Source of the DNA: Cryobacterium glaciale
Lineage (GTDB): Bacteria > Actinomycetota > Actinomycetes > Actinomycetales > Microbacteriaceae
Direction of reading: 5' to 3'
DNA length: 64,000 nucleotides
NCBI RefSeq assembly: GCF_004402535.1
Contig: NZ_SOEY01000008.1
Location: 62,001 to 126,000, forward strand
Shown here in pieces: positions 33,566 through 43,921 of the stretch. The position numbers were made by a program, and so were the translations under genes. The notes below the pieces were generated by a model. The model did not search any database and was not told where the DNA came from. It was given only the letters and a program-made list of their open reading frames with translations. Within the stretch, counting starts at the first letter, position 1, and each line of letters starts with the position of its first letter.

Positions 33566-34420
33566 CCCGACGAAAATCCAGACGCCTAGCCAGCCGTCGT
33601 CGCTTCGCGCCGCATACATGTAGTTGAGATTGGCGCGGGCGCCGGTCGTGAACACGAGCAGAACGTGCACGATGATGAAAGCCACGAAGAGGATGAGCGC
33701 CGCGAAGTGCAGCCTGCGCGCCACTGGCAGCGGAAAGACGCGGTCGAGGCGTCGCAACCGCGCCGAAAACCCCGGTGACATGCGCAGGCCGGTCACGAGT
33801 GCGATCGGCGCCGCCACGAACACGACCAAGAAGTAGCTGAGCAGCTGCAGGGCGTTGTAATACACCCAGCCGGAGTCGGTCGGCCAGGCGAGCGAGGCAT
33901 ACTGCAGGCCCGCCGAGACCGCGTTGGGAAAGACGTCCCAGTTTGTGGGCACGATGCGCAGCCACTGCCCGGTCGAAAACAGCAGAACGTAGAACACGAT
34001 GCCGTTGACCGCCCAGAGGGTGTCGAAGACGATGTGCTGCCAGACGTCGAGTGTGATGCGAATCGGCGGGTTCTTCGTGCGAAAGCGCCCCGTGTTCGTG
34101 CGCGTCCAGAAAATGGACGGACGTTTGGTCGTGCGCACCTGCCATCCGGTGCGAAGGACGAACAGGATGAAGAAGGCATTGAGGCCGTGCTGCCAGGCCA
34201 GCCAGGCCGGTATTCCGATCGGTGCAGCGGCCGCCTGGGTCGCCACACCGGGGTAGCTGCGCCTGAATGACTCGACCGAGGGAAGGGCGTTCAATCCGTT
34301 CGCCGCGAGCACGATGAGGGCCAGAACTGCGAGCAGGGCTGGCGCGATCCAGGCCAACCGAAACCACCGGCTCGGCCGGCTCGGCCGAAACCTGCTCAGC
34401 CGGGAGGCACCCGTCGTCAT
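33467..34420 (-). CDS. Membrane-bound b-type cytochrome (cytochrome b561-like)
   Basis: A 317-residue protein starting MTTGASRLSRFRPSR. About five membrane helices carry conserved His residues (WQHGLNAFFILFVL, VWQHIVFDTLW, RRLHFAALILFVAFIIVHVLLVFTTGARANLNYMY) placed as axial heme ligands, the pattern of cytochrome b/b6-domain subunits that feed electrons to or from periplasmic molybdopterin or other oxidoreductases. No partner enzyme gene is adjacent. A 50-residue upstream extension to 34570 is possible but is Arg-rich and not membrane-like. It overlaps the 3' end of the EI24-type gene on the other strand. Confidence 0.8.
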   Translation of the reverse strand: MTTGASRLSRFRPSRPSRWFRLAWIAPALLAVLALIVLAANGLNALPSVESFRRSYPGVATQAAAAPIGIPAWLAWQHGLNAFFILFVLRTGWQVRTTKRPSIFWTRTNTGRFRTKNPPIRITLDVWQHIVFDTLWAVNGIVFYVLLFSTGQWLRIVPTNWDVFPNAVSAGLQYASLAWPTDSGWVYYNALQLLSYFLVVFVAAPIALVTGLRMSPGFSARLRRLDRVFPLPVARRLHFAALILFVAFIIVHVLLVFTTGARANLNYMYAARSDDGWLGVWIFVGSLLLVAAVWLGARPAVVRAIAARSGRIIHRTR

Positions 34421-34613
34421 CGCGATCCGTTCTCGCCCGGGCAGATTCCCGCAGCGTCTCCGCAAGGCTACTTGCCCCTCGCCTCGAGGCGGCACGGAAT
34501 GACGCGGTAGGTCACATTGCCTGCCACCAGGCTCTTGTCGGGACACCTCACCCGCGATGACGCGGCGCACACCTGTCTCAGGCCGGTAGTGAGTGAGGCC
34601 GGCACCAACGACA

Positions 34614-34673
34614 CAGGGCCTCCGATTTCTCGAAGGCCCTGACTGTTCGCATGGATTGTGCGGCTATCCGCAC
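34614..34673 (-). terminator. Hairpins downstream of tRNA-Leu
   Basis: GTGCGG-CTAT-CCGCAC (34658-34673) and CAGGGCCT...AGGCCCTG (34614-34641) lie 11 and 43 bases past the 3' end of the minus-strand tRNA. Neither has a T run, but two successive stems after a tRNA suggest transcription end. The rest of 34421-34683 shows no gene. Confidence 0.45.
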
Positions 34674-34683
34674 CCATCCGCTG

Positions 34684-34767
34684 TGCGCGAGAGGGGACTT
34701 GAACCCCTACGTCCTTTCGAACACTGGCACCTGAAGCCAGCGCGTCTGCCAATTCCGCCACTCGCGC
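34684..34767 (-). tRNA. tRNA-Leu (anticodon CAG)
   Basis: The minus strand folds as a class II tRNA of 84 nt. The acceptor GCGCGAG pairs with CTCGCGC, discriminator A. The anticodon stem-loop is CTGGC-TTCAGGT-GCCAG, giving anticodon CAG. There is a long variable arm and a T-arm with GGTTCAAGTCC. CCA is not encoded. Confidence 0.97.
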
Positions 34768-35033
34768 GAACTTAGGAATGCTAACACTGCGAGGGGGGTC
34801 AGCGCCATTCGACGGCGCGTCGCGCTCAAATGACGCCATTCCTGCCCGGCCGCGCCGCATCCGCTCGCCGAGACCCATCGAAAAGTCTCAGGGAATGCCC
34901 ATAATGGGTGCGGAATTCGGTCTGGGACGCTCCGCGGGTAGTATGACTGTTCGTGCCGTTTGCGCCCTCAAGGTGGGTTGTCACCCGAGACAAGTAACAT
35001 GCTCATAGCCAAACGGACCGGATCGGGAGACCT

Positions 35034-35783
35034 GTGGGCATACTGGATAACTTTGAAAAGGGCTTGGAGCGCGCCGTCAACGGAGCGTTCGCCAAGACCT
35101 TTCGATCGGGCTTGCAGCCGGTGGAAATAACCTCCGCGCTGCGTCGTGAGCTCGACACGAAGGCCGCTGTCGTAGCGCGGGATCGCATCCTCGCGCCCAA
35201 TCGCTTCACGGTGCGCATGTCCCACACCGACTACGCCCGCATGAGCGCCCTCGGCGTCACCCTCATCGACGAACTCACCGCCCTGGTACAAAAACACGGC
35301 ACCGAGCAGCGCTACCAGTTCACGGGCGGCATCACGATCACCCTGCAGGACGACCGCAGCCTCAGCGAGGGCATGGTGCAGATCGACTCGAGCTCGGTCA
35401 CGAGCACCGTCGCCTGGACCCCGGTTCTCGACATCAACGGTACCCGCTACCAGCTAGTCAAGGCACGCACCGTGATCGGCCGCGGCTCCGACGCCGACAT
35501 CACCGTCGACGACACCGGAACCTCCCGCCGCCACGTCGAAATCCTCTGGGACGGCGCCCGCGCCCAGGTGCGCGACCTCGGCTCCACCAACGGCTCCCAG
35601 CTCAACGGCGCCCCGGTCAGCCAGGCCATCCTCGAGCCAGACTCGACCGTCACCATCGGCCGCACCCGCATCGTGTTCCGAGTGATCGCCCAGGCGTCCA
35701 GCGAGGCTCCCCGTGCGGCGGCACCGACCGACCCGGCCACCGAACGCCACGACATGGGCGGATTCTGGGGGCCGGGCGTATGA
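35034..35783 (+). CDS. fhaA: FHA domain protein FhaA with DUF3662 domain
   Basis: A 249-residue protein. The N-terminal DUF3662 domain (about 1-115, starting MGILDNFEKGLERAVNGAFAKTF) is followed by a short linker and a C-terminal FHA domain (about 145-220) with the phosphothreonine-binding signature GRGSDADI, TSRRHVEI and STNGS. FhaA binds phosphorylated partners of PknA/PknB such as MviN and regulates peptidoglycan synthesis at the septum and poles. Start is GTG at 35034 with GGGAGA just before. It opens a seven-gene operon and overlaps fhaB by four bases. The ~265 bp upstream holds TAGTAT near 34939 as a possible -10 box. Confidence 0.95.
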   Translation: MGILDNFEKGLERAVNGAFAKTFRSGLQPVEITSALRRELDTKAAVVARDRILAPNRFTVRMSHTDYARMSALGVTLIDELTALVQKHGTEQRYQFTGGITITLQDDRSLSEGMVQIDSSSVTSTVAWTPVLDINGTRYQLVKARTVIGRGSDADITVDDTGTSRRHVEILWDGARAQVRDLGSTNGSQLNGAPVSQAILEPDSTVTIGRTRIVFRVIAQASSEAPRAAAPTDPATERHDMGGFWGPGV

Positions 35784-36364
35784 ACGTCAGCGAACTGACC
35801 CTGCTCGTGCTGCGCATCGGCTTTCTGCTTCTGCTCTGGATGTTCATCTTCGGAATCGTCTACGCCCTGCGCAGCGACCTGTTCGGCCAACGCGTGCGCA
35901 AGATGAAAGCGGATGCCGCGCCCGTCCCGCCCGCCGCCTTCCCGGCATCCGCTGTACCCGTCGCGGTTCCCGTCGCAGCAGCGGTCGCGGAGGCCTTCAC
36001 AGCGCCGGTCGCCCGCGCCAGCCCGGGCACCCAGGACGTCCCGGGTGCGCAGGCCGGACTGGCCACCAGCCAGAACACCACCCGCCTGGTCATCACGAGC
36101 GGCCCGAAAGCCGGCACCGAGTTTCCGCTGAGCAGCGACACGATCACCATCGGCCGTTCGAGCGACTCCAGCCTGGTCATTCGCGATGACTACACGTCCA
36201 CCCACCACGCTCGTCTGATGCTCTGGCACGACGAGTGGATGCTGCAGGACCTCGATTCCACCAACGGCACCTTTCTGGCCGGCTCGCGCGTCACCGTGCC
36301 GACTAAGATTCCCCTGAACGCCACCGTGAAGATCGGCGCCACCAGCTTCGAGCTTCGGCGGTAG
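35780..36364 (+). CDS. fhaB: Membrane-anchored FHA domain protein FhaB (FipA)
   Basis: A 194-residue protein: one N-terminal membrane helix (residues about 5-30, LLVLRIGFLLLLWMFIFGIVYAL), an Ala/Pro/Val-rich linker and a C-terminal FHA domain (about 105-192) with IGRSSDSSLVI, STHHARL and DSTNGTF. FhaB/FipA interacts with phosphorylated division proteins such as FtsZ and FtsQ and is a substrate of the kinases in this operon. It overlaps fhaA by ATGA and is followed after three bases by the PP2C phosphatase gene. Confidence 0.93.
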   Translation: MNVSELTLLVLRIGFLLLLWMFIFGIVYALRSDLFGQRVRKMKADAAPVPPAAFPASAVPVAVPVAAAVAEAFTAPVARASPGTQDVPGAQAGLATSQNTTRLVITSGPKAGTEFPLSSDTITIGRSSDSSLVIRDDYTSTHHARLMLWHDEWMLQDLDSTNGTFLAGSRVTVPTKIPLNATVKIGATSFELRR

Positions 36365-36367
36365 GTC

Positions 36368-37597
36368 ATGGCGACGGTCAGTCATAGCGCAGCCGCGTCC
36401 CACGTCGGCAAGATTCGCTCCAACAATCAGGACTCCGGCTACGCCGGACGCAGCCTGTTCGTGGTCGCAGACGGCATGGGCGGGCATGCAGGCGGTGACG
36501 TCGCCTCATCGATCGCCACCAAGCGCATCATCGAAGCCGACAAGCCATACGCGAGCGCCCAGGATGCCGAATTCGCCTTGCAGGCCGCCCTAATCGGCGC
36601 CAACGCCCAACTCGCCGAGACGGTGTTCGAACACGCCGAACTGACCGGGATGGGCACCACCGTCAGCGCCATCATTGTGCTCGAGAACGAGGTCGCGATC
36701 GCCCACATCGGCGATTCGCGCATCTACCTGCTGCGCGAACGTGAACTCTCCCAGATCACCATCGACCACACCTTCGTGCAGCGTCTGGTCGACAGCGGGC
36801 GCATCACCGAGGCCGAAGCCATGGTGCACCCGCGCCGATCGGTGCTCATGCGCGTGCTCGGCGACGTCGAGGCCAGCCCCGAAATCGACACCTCGATCCT
36901 GGCCACCATTGCCGGCGACCGCTGGCTGCTCTGCTCCGACGGCCTCACCGGCGTCGTCTCGCACACGGCCATCGCCTCCGCCCTGGCCAGCGGCGCAAAC
37001 GCCCAGGATGTCGCCGACCTGCTGGTGAAAGAGAGCCTCGACGGCGGCGCCCCCGACAATGTCACGGTGGTTATCGTCGATATCGACGACAACGTCTCCC
37101 GCACCGACAGCCCGGTCGTCGTCGGCTCCGCCGCGAATCCGCTTGCCTTCGGTGAGGAACCCGGCCGCAACCGCGCCCTGCGCATACCGGCCCTGCGCCT
37201 GCACCCGGTGCGCGAAACCCACTTCGAGCCCGACTCCCAGGACTACCTGTCCGAACTGATCGAAGAGGATGCCCGCCGCGCGCGCCGCCGCAAGGCCACC
37301 TGGCTGGTCGGCGTGATCCTGCTGGTGCTCAGCATCGTCACGACTACTGTTCTCGGCTACCAGTGGACCCAGACGCGCTATTTCGTCGGCGTTGACGGTT
37401 CCAACGTCGCTATCTACCAGGGCGTGCAGCAGGACATCGGCCCGATCAGGCTCTCCAGCGTCTACGAAGACACCGATCTCGTCCTCGACGACCTGCGCGT
37501 CTACGACCGCCAGCAGGTCGAGCAGACCATCAACGCCGGCTCCCTCGCCGACGCCCTGGCGATCGTCGAGCGACTGAAGGGAGCGATCGTTGAGTAA
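36368..37597 (+). CDS. pstP: PP2C-family Ser/Thr phosphatase PstP
   Basis: A 409-residue protein. The N-terminal PP2C domain (about 1-240) has the metal-binding motifs VADGMGGHAGGD, GMGTTVSAI, AHIGDSRIYLLR and CSDGLTGV, and GAPDNVTVV. A membrane helix follows at about 312-335 and then a ~75-residue extracytoplasmic tail. It dephosphorylates PknA, PknB and their targets, setting the balance of cell-wall phosphosignalling. It overlaps rodA by eight bases, which favours translational coupling. Confidence 0.95.
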   Translation: MATVSHSAAASHVGKIRSNNQDSGYAGRSLFVVADGMGGHAGGDVASSIATKRIIEADKPYASAQDAEFALQAALIGANAQLAETVFEHAELTGMGTTVSAIIVLENEVAIAHIGDSRIYLLRERELSQITIDHTFVQRLVDSGRITEAEAMVHPRRSVLMRVLGDVEASPEIDTSILATIAGDRWLLCSDGLTGVVSHTAIASALASGANAQDVADLLVKESLDGGAPDNVTVVIVDIDDNVSRTDSPVVVGSAANPLAFGEEPGRNRALRIPALRLHPVRETHFEPDSQDYLSELIEEDARRARRRKATWLVGVILLVLSIVTTTVLGYQWTQTRYFVGVDGSNVAIYQGVQQDIGPIRLSSVYEDTDLVLDDLRVYDRQQVEQTINAGSLADALAIVERLKGAIVE

Positions 37598-38975
37598 GGC
37601 ATCCGCTCTCACGGCACGCCCGGCCACCGAGCCGGTGCACCGCTTGCACCTGCCGCAGAAACTGCGCAACCTCGAACTGTTCCTGCTGCTGATCGCCTGC
37701 TTCATCAACGCCAGCGCGGTCGTGCTCGTGCAACTCGGAGCCCTCGGCGAGCTGGACCCGACCCTTGTGCTGCTCGGCGCCGGCCTGTCGGCCCTGGTGA
37801 TCAGCCTGCACATCGTGCTGCGATTCGTCGCCCGCGATGCCGACCCGTTCATCCTGCCGATCGCCACCCTGCTCAACGGCATCGGAATCGCCATGATCTA
37901 CCGCATCGATATCGCCGACAAAGAATCGGGGTGGGAGAGCGCCGCCGTCCGCCAGACGGTCTGGAGTGCCCTGGCCATCTTCTGCGCCATCCTCGTGCTG
38001 CTGGTCATTCGCAACCACCGCGTGCTGTTTCGCTACACCTACATTGCCGGCCTCGTCGGTGTTCTCCTGCTCTTTCTTCCGCTCGTTCCGGGCCTCGGCC
38101 AGGAGATCAGCGGTGCGCGGGTCTGGATCCGGGTCGGCAGTTTTGGCACCTTCCAGCCCGGTGAGATCGCCAAGATCGCCCTCGCCGTGTTCTTCGCCGG
38201 CTACCTCGTGCGCAACCGCGACAGTCTCTCCATGGTGGGGAAGAAAATTCTCGGCGCCCGGTTTCCCCGGTTTCGCGATCTTGGCCCAATTCTCGTTGTC
38301 TGGGCCCTGTCGATGTCGGTCATTATCTTTCAGCGCGACCTCGGCACGGCTCTGCTTTACTTCGGCCTGTTCCTGGTCATGCTCTACCTCGCCACCGGTC
38401 GGCTGAGCTGGGTCATCCTGGGCATGGGCCTGTTCCTCGGCGGAGCCCTGATAGCCAGCCAAACCCTGAACTACGTCAACGGCCGCTTCACCAACTGGCT
38501 AGACGCCCTCAACCCGGCTGTCTACGACGCCAAAGGCGGCAGCTTCCAGCTGGTACAGGGGCTGTTCGGCCTCGCGAAGGGCGGCCTGCTCGGCACCGGC
38601 TGGGGCCAGGGGCGCCCGGAGATCACCCCGGTTCCGCAGAGCGACTACATCATCGCGAGCCTCGGCGAGGAGCTCGGGCTCGCCGGAATCTTCGCCATTC
38701 TCGCCCTGTACCTTCTGTTCGTCGCCCGCGGTTTCCGCATCGGCTTCGCCGGCCAGGATGACTTCGGCAAGCTGCTCGCTGTCGGCCTCGCCTTCGTCGT
38801 GGCTTTGCAGTGCTTCATCGTCATCGGCGGTGTCACTCGGGTCATTCCGCTGACCGGTTTGACCACCCCCTTCCTGGCCGCTGGCGGCTCATCACTCGTC
38901 GCCAACTGGATCATCGCGGCCCTGCTCCTGCGGCTCTCCGACACCGTGCGCAACCAACCCAGGCTGGTGGTCTAA
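37590..38975 (+). CDS. rodA: SEDS-family peptidoglycan glycosyltransferase RodA
   Basis: A 461-residue integral membrane protein with about ten helices and SEDS signatures (GARVWIRVG-FQPGEIAKIALAVF, then QSDYIIASLGEELGLAG and PLTGLTTPFLAAGGSS). SEDS proteins polymerise lipid II into glycan strands with a cognate class B PBP, here the product of the next gene. Start is TTG at 37590 with AAGGGAG six bases upstream. Operon order and pairing with pbpA match the actinobacterial RodA assignment rather than FtsW, which normally sits in the dcw cluster. Confidence 0.94.
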   Translation: MSKASALTARPATEPVHRLHLPQKLRNLELFLLLIACFINASAVVLVQLGALGELDPTLVLLGAGLSALVISLHIVLRFVARDADPFILPIATLLNGIGIAMIYRIDIADKESGWESAAVRQTVWSALAIFCAILVLLVIRNHRVLFRYTYIAGLVGVLLLFLPLVPGLGQEISGARVWIRVGSFGTFQPGEIAKIALAVFFAGYLVRNRDSLSMVGKKILGARFPRFRDLGPILVVWALSMSVIIFQRDLGTALLYFGLFLVMLYLATGRLSWVILGMGLFLGGALIASQTLNYVNGRFTNWLDALNPAVYDAKGGSFQLVQGLFGLAKGGLLGTGWGQGRPEITPVPQSDYIIASLGEELGLAGIFAILALYLLFVARGFRIGFAGQDDFGKLLAVGLAFVVALQCFIVIGGVTRVIPLTGLTTPFLAAGGSSLVANWIIAALLLRLSDTVRNQPRLVV

Positions 38976-40427
38976 GTGAACCGCGAACTCAAGCGCGTCA
39001 GTATCGTCGTGATGCTGATGTTCGTCGCCCTGCTCAGCTCCACTTCGGTCGTGCAGGCCTTCCAGGCCGACAATCTGTCGGCCGACCCGCGCAACACCCG
39101 CACGCTGTACGACAGCTACCAGGTCGAGCGCGGCGCCATCCTCGTGGCCGGTGACCCGATCGCGCAGTCAATGCCGGCCGACGACGACCTCAAGTTTCTG
39201 CGCACCTATACCAACCCAGAGCTCTACGCACCGATTACCGGGTACATCCCGATCAACGGCGAACCGACCGGCCTCGAGTCGGCCCTCAACGCCGAGCTGA
39301 CCGGAAACTCCAACTCGCAGTTCTTCGACAAGATCAGCGCCCTCGTCACCGGTCAGGACCCGAAGGGCGCCGCCGTGGAGGTCACCATCGATCCCGTGGC
39401 CCAGCAGGCCGCCTGGGATGCCCTCGGCGACTACACCGGGTCGGTGGTCGTCACCGAACCCGCGACCGGTCGTATCCTGGCCATGGTGTCCAAGCCGAGC
39501 TTCAACCCGAACCTGCTCACGGTGCACAACAATGCCGAGGTCGCCGCGAGCTACGAGGCCCTGCTGGCCGACGAGAACGACCCGCTGATCAACCGGGCCA
39601 TCCGCTCACTCAACCCTCCTGGGTCGGTGTTCAAGCTCGTCGTCACGACCGCCGCTCTGGAATCGGGCAGCTACACGCCAGAGAGCACTTTCCCGAACCC
39701 GACCGTGTACACCGCGCCGGGCACCACGAGCCGGATCGAGAACTCGAGCGGCGGCACCTGCGGCGCCGGCGAGACGGTCACCCTCGCCACCGCGCTGCGG
39801 CTGTCCTGCAATATTCCCTTTGCCGAGCTGGGCGTCGAACTCGGTGACACGGCCATTCGAGAGACCGCGGAGAAGTTCGGATTCAACAGCAGCTTCAACA
39901 TTCCGATGACCGTCTCCGAGAGTGTGTACCCGCGGGGTCTCGACGACCCGCAGACCGCGCAGTCGGCGTTCGGTCAGTACGACGTGCAGGCGACCCCGCT
40001 GCAGATGGCCATGGTCAGCGGTGCCATCGCCAATGGCGGCGTTTCGATGGCACCCAACCTGGTGCAGGAGATTCTCGCCCCTAATCTCAGCGCCATTGAA
40101 ACCTTCGAACCGGTCGAGCGGGGGCGGGTGATGAGCGAAGAAACCGCAGCGACGCTCACCGCGATGATGATCAACGGCGTTCAGGATGGCGCGGCAAGCA
40201 ATGCAAGAATAGACGGGGTTGACGTGGCGGGAAAAACAGGCACGGCGCAGAACGGGTCAACCGATCCGTTCACATTGTGGTTCACCGGTTTCGCGCCGGC
40301 GAACGACCCGCAGTACGCCATCACCGTTCTCGTTGAGAACGGCGGGGGAATGGGACAAACCGGGTTCGGCAACCTTCTTGCCGCACCTGTCGCACAGAAA
40401 GTTCTAGAGGCGGTGCTTAACAAATGA
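38976..40427 (+). CDS. pbpA: Class B penicillin-binding protein PbpA
   Basis: A 483-residue transpeptidase anchored by one N-terminal helix ([23 protein letters not shown]). Penicillin-binding motifs are present: SxxK with active-site Ser217 (GSVFK), SCN at 277-279 and KTGT with Lys420. It cross-links peptidoglycan strands made by the partner SEDS protein encoded immediately upstream with no gap. ATGA overlap with pknA couples it to the kinase genes. No PASTA domain is present. Confidence 0.95.
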   Translation: MNRELKRVSIVVMLMFVALLSSTSVVQAFQADNLSADPRNTRTLYDSYQVERGAILVAGDPIAQSMPADDDLKFLRTYTNPELYAPITGYIPINGEPTGLESALNAELTGNSNSQFFDKISALVTGQDPKGAAVEVTIDPVAQQAAWDALGDYTGSVVVTEPATGRILAMVSKPSFNPNLLTVHNNAEVAASYEALLADENDPLINRAIRSLNPPGSVFKLVVTTAALESGSYTPESTFPNPTVYTAPGTTSRIENSSGGTCGAGETVTLATALRLSCNIPFAELGVELGDTAIRETAEKFGFNSSFNIPMTVSESVYPRGLDDPQTAQSAFGQYDVQATPLQMAMVSGAIANGGVSMAPNLVQEILAPNLSAIETFEPVERGRVMSEETAATLTAMMINGVQDGAASNARIDGVDVAGKTGTAQNGSTDPFTLWFTGFAPANDPQYAITVLVENGGGMGQTGFGNLLAAPVAQKVLEAVLNK

Positions 40428-42130
40428 GACCCACAACAGGGCTCACCTTCGGGGGACGATACGAGCTGCAGTCGCGCATTGCGATTGGCGGTATGGGTGA
40501 GGTGTGGAAGTCCACCGACCTCGTCATCGGACGCAGCGTCGCCATCAAGATCCTGAAAGACGAGTACCTCGGCGACCCGGGCTTTCTCGAGCGCTTCCGC
40601 GCCGAAGCCCGCCACGCCGCGCTCGTCAACCACGAGGGCATCGCGAATGTCTTCGACTACGGCGAAGAAGACGGCAGCGCCTTCCTGGTCATGGAACTCG
40701 TACCCGGCGAAGCCCTGTCCACCATTCTCGAGCGCGAGCACGTGCTGCCGACCGACAAGGTGCTCGACATCGTCGCGCAGACCTCGGCGGCGCTGCACGC
40801 TGCCCACGCTGCCGGTCTCGTGCACCGCGACATCAAGCCCGGCAACCTGCTCATCACGCCGGAGGGTCGGGTCAAGATCACCGACTTCGGCATCGCCCGT
40901 ATTGCCGACCAGGTTCCGCTCACCGCGACCGGCCAGGTCATGGGCACCGTGCAGTACCTCTCGCCGGAACAGGCCAGCGGCCACCCGGCTTCGCCGACCA
41001 CCGATATCTACTCGATCGGCATCGTCGCGTACGAGTCCCTCGCCGGCCGACGTCCGTTCACGGGCGAGTCGCAGGTCGCCATCGCCATGGCACAGATCAA
41101 CGAGATCGCGCCCGACCTGCCGGTCACCGTGTCCGAGCCGGTGCGCAACCTGGTCTTCGCCTGCCTGGCCAAGAACCCGGCCGACCGACCGGCGTCGGCT
41201 GCGCACCTGGCGCGCGCGGCATCCGCTCTGCGTCGTGGTGACGTGACCGCGGCCGCGGTGGCCGTACCGTCGGTTCTGGGCGGTCTCACGGCTACCAGCG
41301 CCACCATGCTCATGCCGGGTGCCGGCAACGACCAGGCCACGACTATCCTTCCGGCCACCGGCGCCCCCATCACGCGGGCATCCGCTGCCGCGGCCGCTGA
41401 GGCGGAGAAGAAGAAACGCAGCAAGTGGACCTGGCCGCTCATCGCTTTGGTCGCCCTGCTCGTGATCGTGCTGACCGGCACGCTCATCGCCCTGTTCACC
41501 CAGAACAACGAGACCCCGGTTCCCACCGAGACGTCGGCGACGCCCTCGACGACGCCAACGCCGTCTCCCACTCCGACGCCGAGTCCGACGCCGACCCCCA
41601 CCCCCACGAATACCTCGGTCAATCCCGACGACTTCATTGGAAAGCCAAGCGCCGAGGCCGCCGCCCTGCTCGTCGAGATGGGATTCGTCGCTGACGTCGA
41701 ACCCGGAAATGCGGCTGCCACCGAGGACGACGTCGACCGGGTGTATCAGGTCAACCCCCGGGGCCCCGTTCCGGCCGGCTCAACGATCACCCTCACGGTT
41801 TATGGGGCGGTTGCCACGCCGAGCACGCCGACGTCGGCCCCGACCGCGACGCCGTCACCGGCCGCGCCGGCCGGTACCGTCACGGTGCAGTGGAACGCCC
41901 AGACCTGCCCGACCGGCCAGACACTGGCTGGCTATGAGATCGCCACGGAGGGCGGTGCCGCCGTGATCACGTCGGCGAACCCGACCAACGCTGAAACGAC
42001 CACGGCCACGATCACCGCCGGAACCGAGAATTTCACAGTGAAGTTTCGCTATTTCTGTGGCCAGATCAGTTCTGAATTCTCCCCGAATGCCGAAGTGCTC
42101 GTTACGGGCGACGCTGCTGTCGGAGAGTAA
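40424..42130 (+). CDS. pknA: Ser/Thr protein kinase PknA with extracytoplasmic PASTA and C-terminal domain
   Basis: A 568-residue membrane kinase. The kinase domain (about 12-270) has [10 protein letters not shown], the VAIK lysine, catalytic Asp136 in HRDIKPGN and the DFG loop. A membrane helix lies at about 334-358 ([22 protein letters not shown]). Outside follow a Pro/Thr linker, one PASTA-like repeat (about 405-465) and a ~85-residue domain with two Cys ([21 protein letters not shown]) that resembles FN3. Mycobacterial PknA lacks a sensor of this size, so this is an elaborated form. It phosphorylates division and wall-synthesis proteins and partners with PknB, encoded 78 bases downstream. 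Confidence 0.93.
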   Translation: MRPTTGLTFGGRYELQSRIAIGGMGEVWKSTDLVIGRSVAIKILKDEYLGDPGFLERFRAEARHAALVNHEGIANVFDYGEEDGSAFLVMELVPGEALSTILEREHVLPTDKVLDIVAQTSAALHAAHAAGLVHRDIKPGNLLITPEGRVKITDFGIARIADQVPLTATGQVMGTVQYLSPEQASGHPASPTTDIYSIGIVAYESLAGRRPFTGESQVAIAMAQINEIAPDLPVTVSEPVRNLVFACLAKNPADRPASAAHLARAASALRRGDVTAAAVAVPSVLGGLTATSATMLMPGAGNDQATTILPATGAPITRASAAAAAEAEKKKRSKWTWPLIALVALLVIVLTGTLIALFTQNNETPVPTETSATPSTTPTPSPTPTPSPTPTPTPTNTSVNPDDFIGKPSAEAAALLVEMGFVADVEPGNAAATEDDVDRVYQVNPRGPVPAGSTITLTVYGAVATPSTPTSAPTATPSPAAPAGTVTVQWNAQTCPTGQTLAGYEIATEGGAAVITSANPTNAETTTATITAGTENFTVKFRYFCGQISSEFSPNAEVLVTGDAAVGE

Positions 42131-42208
42131 CTCCCTAATGCCGTGGGGTAAAGTAGCGCTCACTGTGTCCAACCCGAACGCGGTGTCTGATTGTGGGGGA
42201 GTGCTGTA

Positions 42209-43903
42209 GTGCCTGACTCTGGCCGTTTGATCGCGGGCCGTTATCGCGTCGGAGCCCTGCTCGGCCGCGGCGGCATGTCCGACGTGCACATCGGCACCGA
42301 TTCACGGCTCGGTCGCACGGTCGCGATCAAGCTGCTCAAGTCCACCCTCGCCGCCGACCCGGCGTTTCGCACCCGCTTTCGCCAGGAGGCCCAGGCCGCT
42401 GCGCGCATGGCCCACCCGACGATCGTGCGGGTGTTCGACGCCGGCGAAGAGACCGTCACCGACGACGCCGGCCACGACTCGCAGATTCCGTTCATCGTCA
42501 TGGAACACGTCGATGGTCGGCTGCTCAAGGACATCATCCATGAAGGCCCCATCGAAGCCGCCGAAGCCGTACGCATCATCGACGGTGTTCTGACTGCGCT
42601 CGAGTATTCCCACCGTGCGGGCGTCGTGCACCGCGACATCAAGCCCGGCAACATCATGATCACCAAGTCCGGCCAGGTCAAGGTGATGGACTTCGGCATC
42701 GCCCGCGCCATCTCCGACTCAGCCACCACCGTCGCCCAGACCACTGCCATTCTCGGCACGGCTGCCTACTTCTCCCCCGAACAGGCCAAGGGTGAATCCG
42801 TCGATGCGCGCACCGACCTGTACTCGACCGGCGTTGTGCTGTTCGAGATGCTCACCGGGCGTCCGCCGTTCCGCGGTGACACCCCCGTGGCCGTCGCCTA
42901 CCAACACGTCAGTGAAATGCCGGTCAAGCCGTCCGCGCTCAACCCGAGGGTGTCGCCGGCCCTCGACTCGGTCGTGCTGCACGCCCTGGCCAAAGACCGG
43001 TTTGCCCGGTACCAGAGCGCCGTCGAGTTTCGCAATGACGTCGAGACGGCCGGCTCCGGCCATATTCCCATCCACCACGCGGGCGAAGAAGTGGGAGCCG
43101 GCCTGTTCGGTGCTGCGCCGACGGCCATCACCGGTTCGGCGCTCGCCCTGAAGCAGCTCTCCGAAGACCACACGATGGTTCGCACCCAGCGGCGTCCCCC
43201 GGTGATCTGGGTCTGGGCAGGAATCGTCTGCGTGATCGTCATCGTCGTGGCGGTCATGATCTGGGTCGCGAACCTGCAGCCCTCGGTTGAACTGCCCGAC
43301 AGCTCCAGGCAGGTGCCCTCACTCACCGGCCAGACCTACGATGACGCCCAGAACACGCTCCTCGATCTGGATCTCGCGGCCACTCGCGCCGAAGAGTCGA
43401 GCACGACTGTGCCCGCCGACCAGGTCATTCGCACCGACCCGCCCGCCGACACCATCGTCAACCCGTCCGACGTGATCAAGGTCTTCGTCTCGACCGGTCC
43501 CGTGCCCGTCACGGTTCCCGATGTCACCAATCAGCCCATAGCGGATGCCCAGGCCGCGATCGAAGCGCTCGGATTCGTTTCCGGGTCGGTCACCGCCGAA
43601 AACTCTCCCACGGTGGCGGCCGACGTCGTCATGCGAACCGATCCGGCGGCCGCAGCCTCGCAGTTCGCCGGGGACACGATCAACTATGTCGTATCGAGTG
43701 GTCTGGTCACCCTGACAGACCTGACCGGGCAGTCACTGGTCGCCGCGATCGATCTGGTGAGCAACGAGGGCCTCGTGCCCGTCTCCAAGGCTGATTTCAC
43801 CTGCGCCCAGGAGTCCGGTTCTCCGATCAAAACGCAGTCGCTGGCGCCCGGCGACGTCCCCCAGCGTTCCGAGATTATCCTGACCTACTGCGCCGGCACT
43901 TAG
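42209..43903 (+). CDS. pknB: PASTA-domain Ser/Thr protein kinase PknB
   Basis: A 564-residue receptor kinase. The kinase domain spans about 8-275 with catalytic Asp143 in [16 protein letters not shown] and YFSPEQAKGE. A membrane helix lies at about 332-355 (VIWVWAGIVCVIVIVVAVMIWV), followed by three PASTA repeats (about 365-564) that sense muropeptides or lipid II. Start is GTG at 42209 with GGGGGAG seven bases before. It ends the fhaA-pknB operon and controls peptidoglycan synthesis and growth. The gap from pknA contains no obvious terminator. Confidence 0.95.
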   Translation: MPDSGRLIAGRYRVGALLGRGGMSDVHIGTDSRLGRTVAIKLLKSTLAADPAFRTRFRQEAQAAARMAHPTIVRVFDAGEETVTDDAGHDSQIPFIVMEHVDGRLLKDIIHEGPIEAAEAVRIIDGVLTALEYSHRAGVVHRDIKPGNIMITKSGQVKVMDFGIARAISDSATTVAQTTAILGTAAYFSPEQAKGESVDARTDLYSTGVVLFEMLTGRPPFRGDTPVAVAYQHVSEMPVKPSALNPRVSPALDSVVLHALAKDRFARYQSAVEFRNDVETAGSGHIPIHHAGEEVGAGLFGAAPTAITGSALALKQLSEDHTMVRTQRRPPVIWVWAGIVCVIVIVVAVMIWVANLQPSVELPDSSRQVPSLTGQTYDDAQNTLLDLDLAATRAEESSTTVPADQVIRTDPPADTIVNPSDVIKVFVSTGPVPVTVPDVTNQPIADAQAAIEALGFVSGSVTAENSPTVAADVVMRTDPAAAASQFAGDTINYVVSSGLVTLTDLTGQSLVAAIDLVSNEGLVPVSKADFTCAQESGSPIKTQSLAPGDVPQRSEIILTYCAGT

Positions 43904-43921
43904 CTCACTCTCCCTCTCGCT

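Noticed and set aside
37590-38975. Calling the SEDS gene ftsW
   Set aside because: Operon order with fhaAB, pstP, pbpA and pknAB matches rodA; ftsW belongs to the division-wall cluster.
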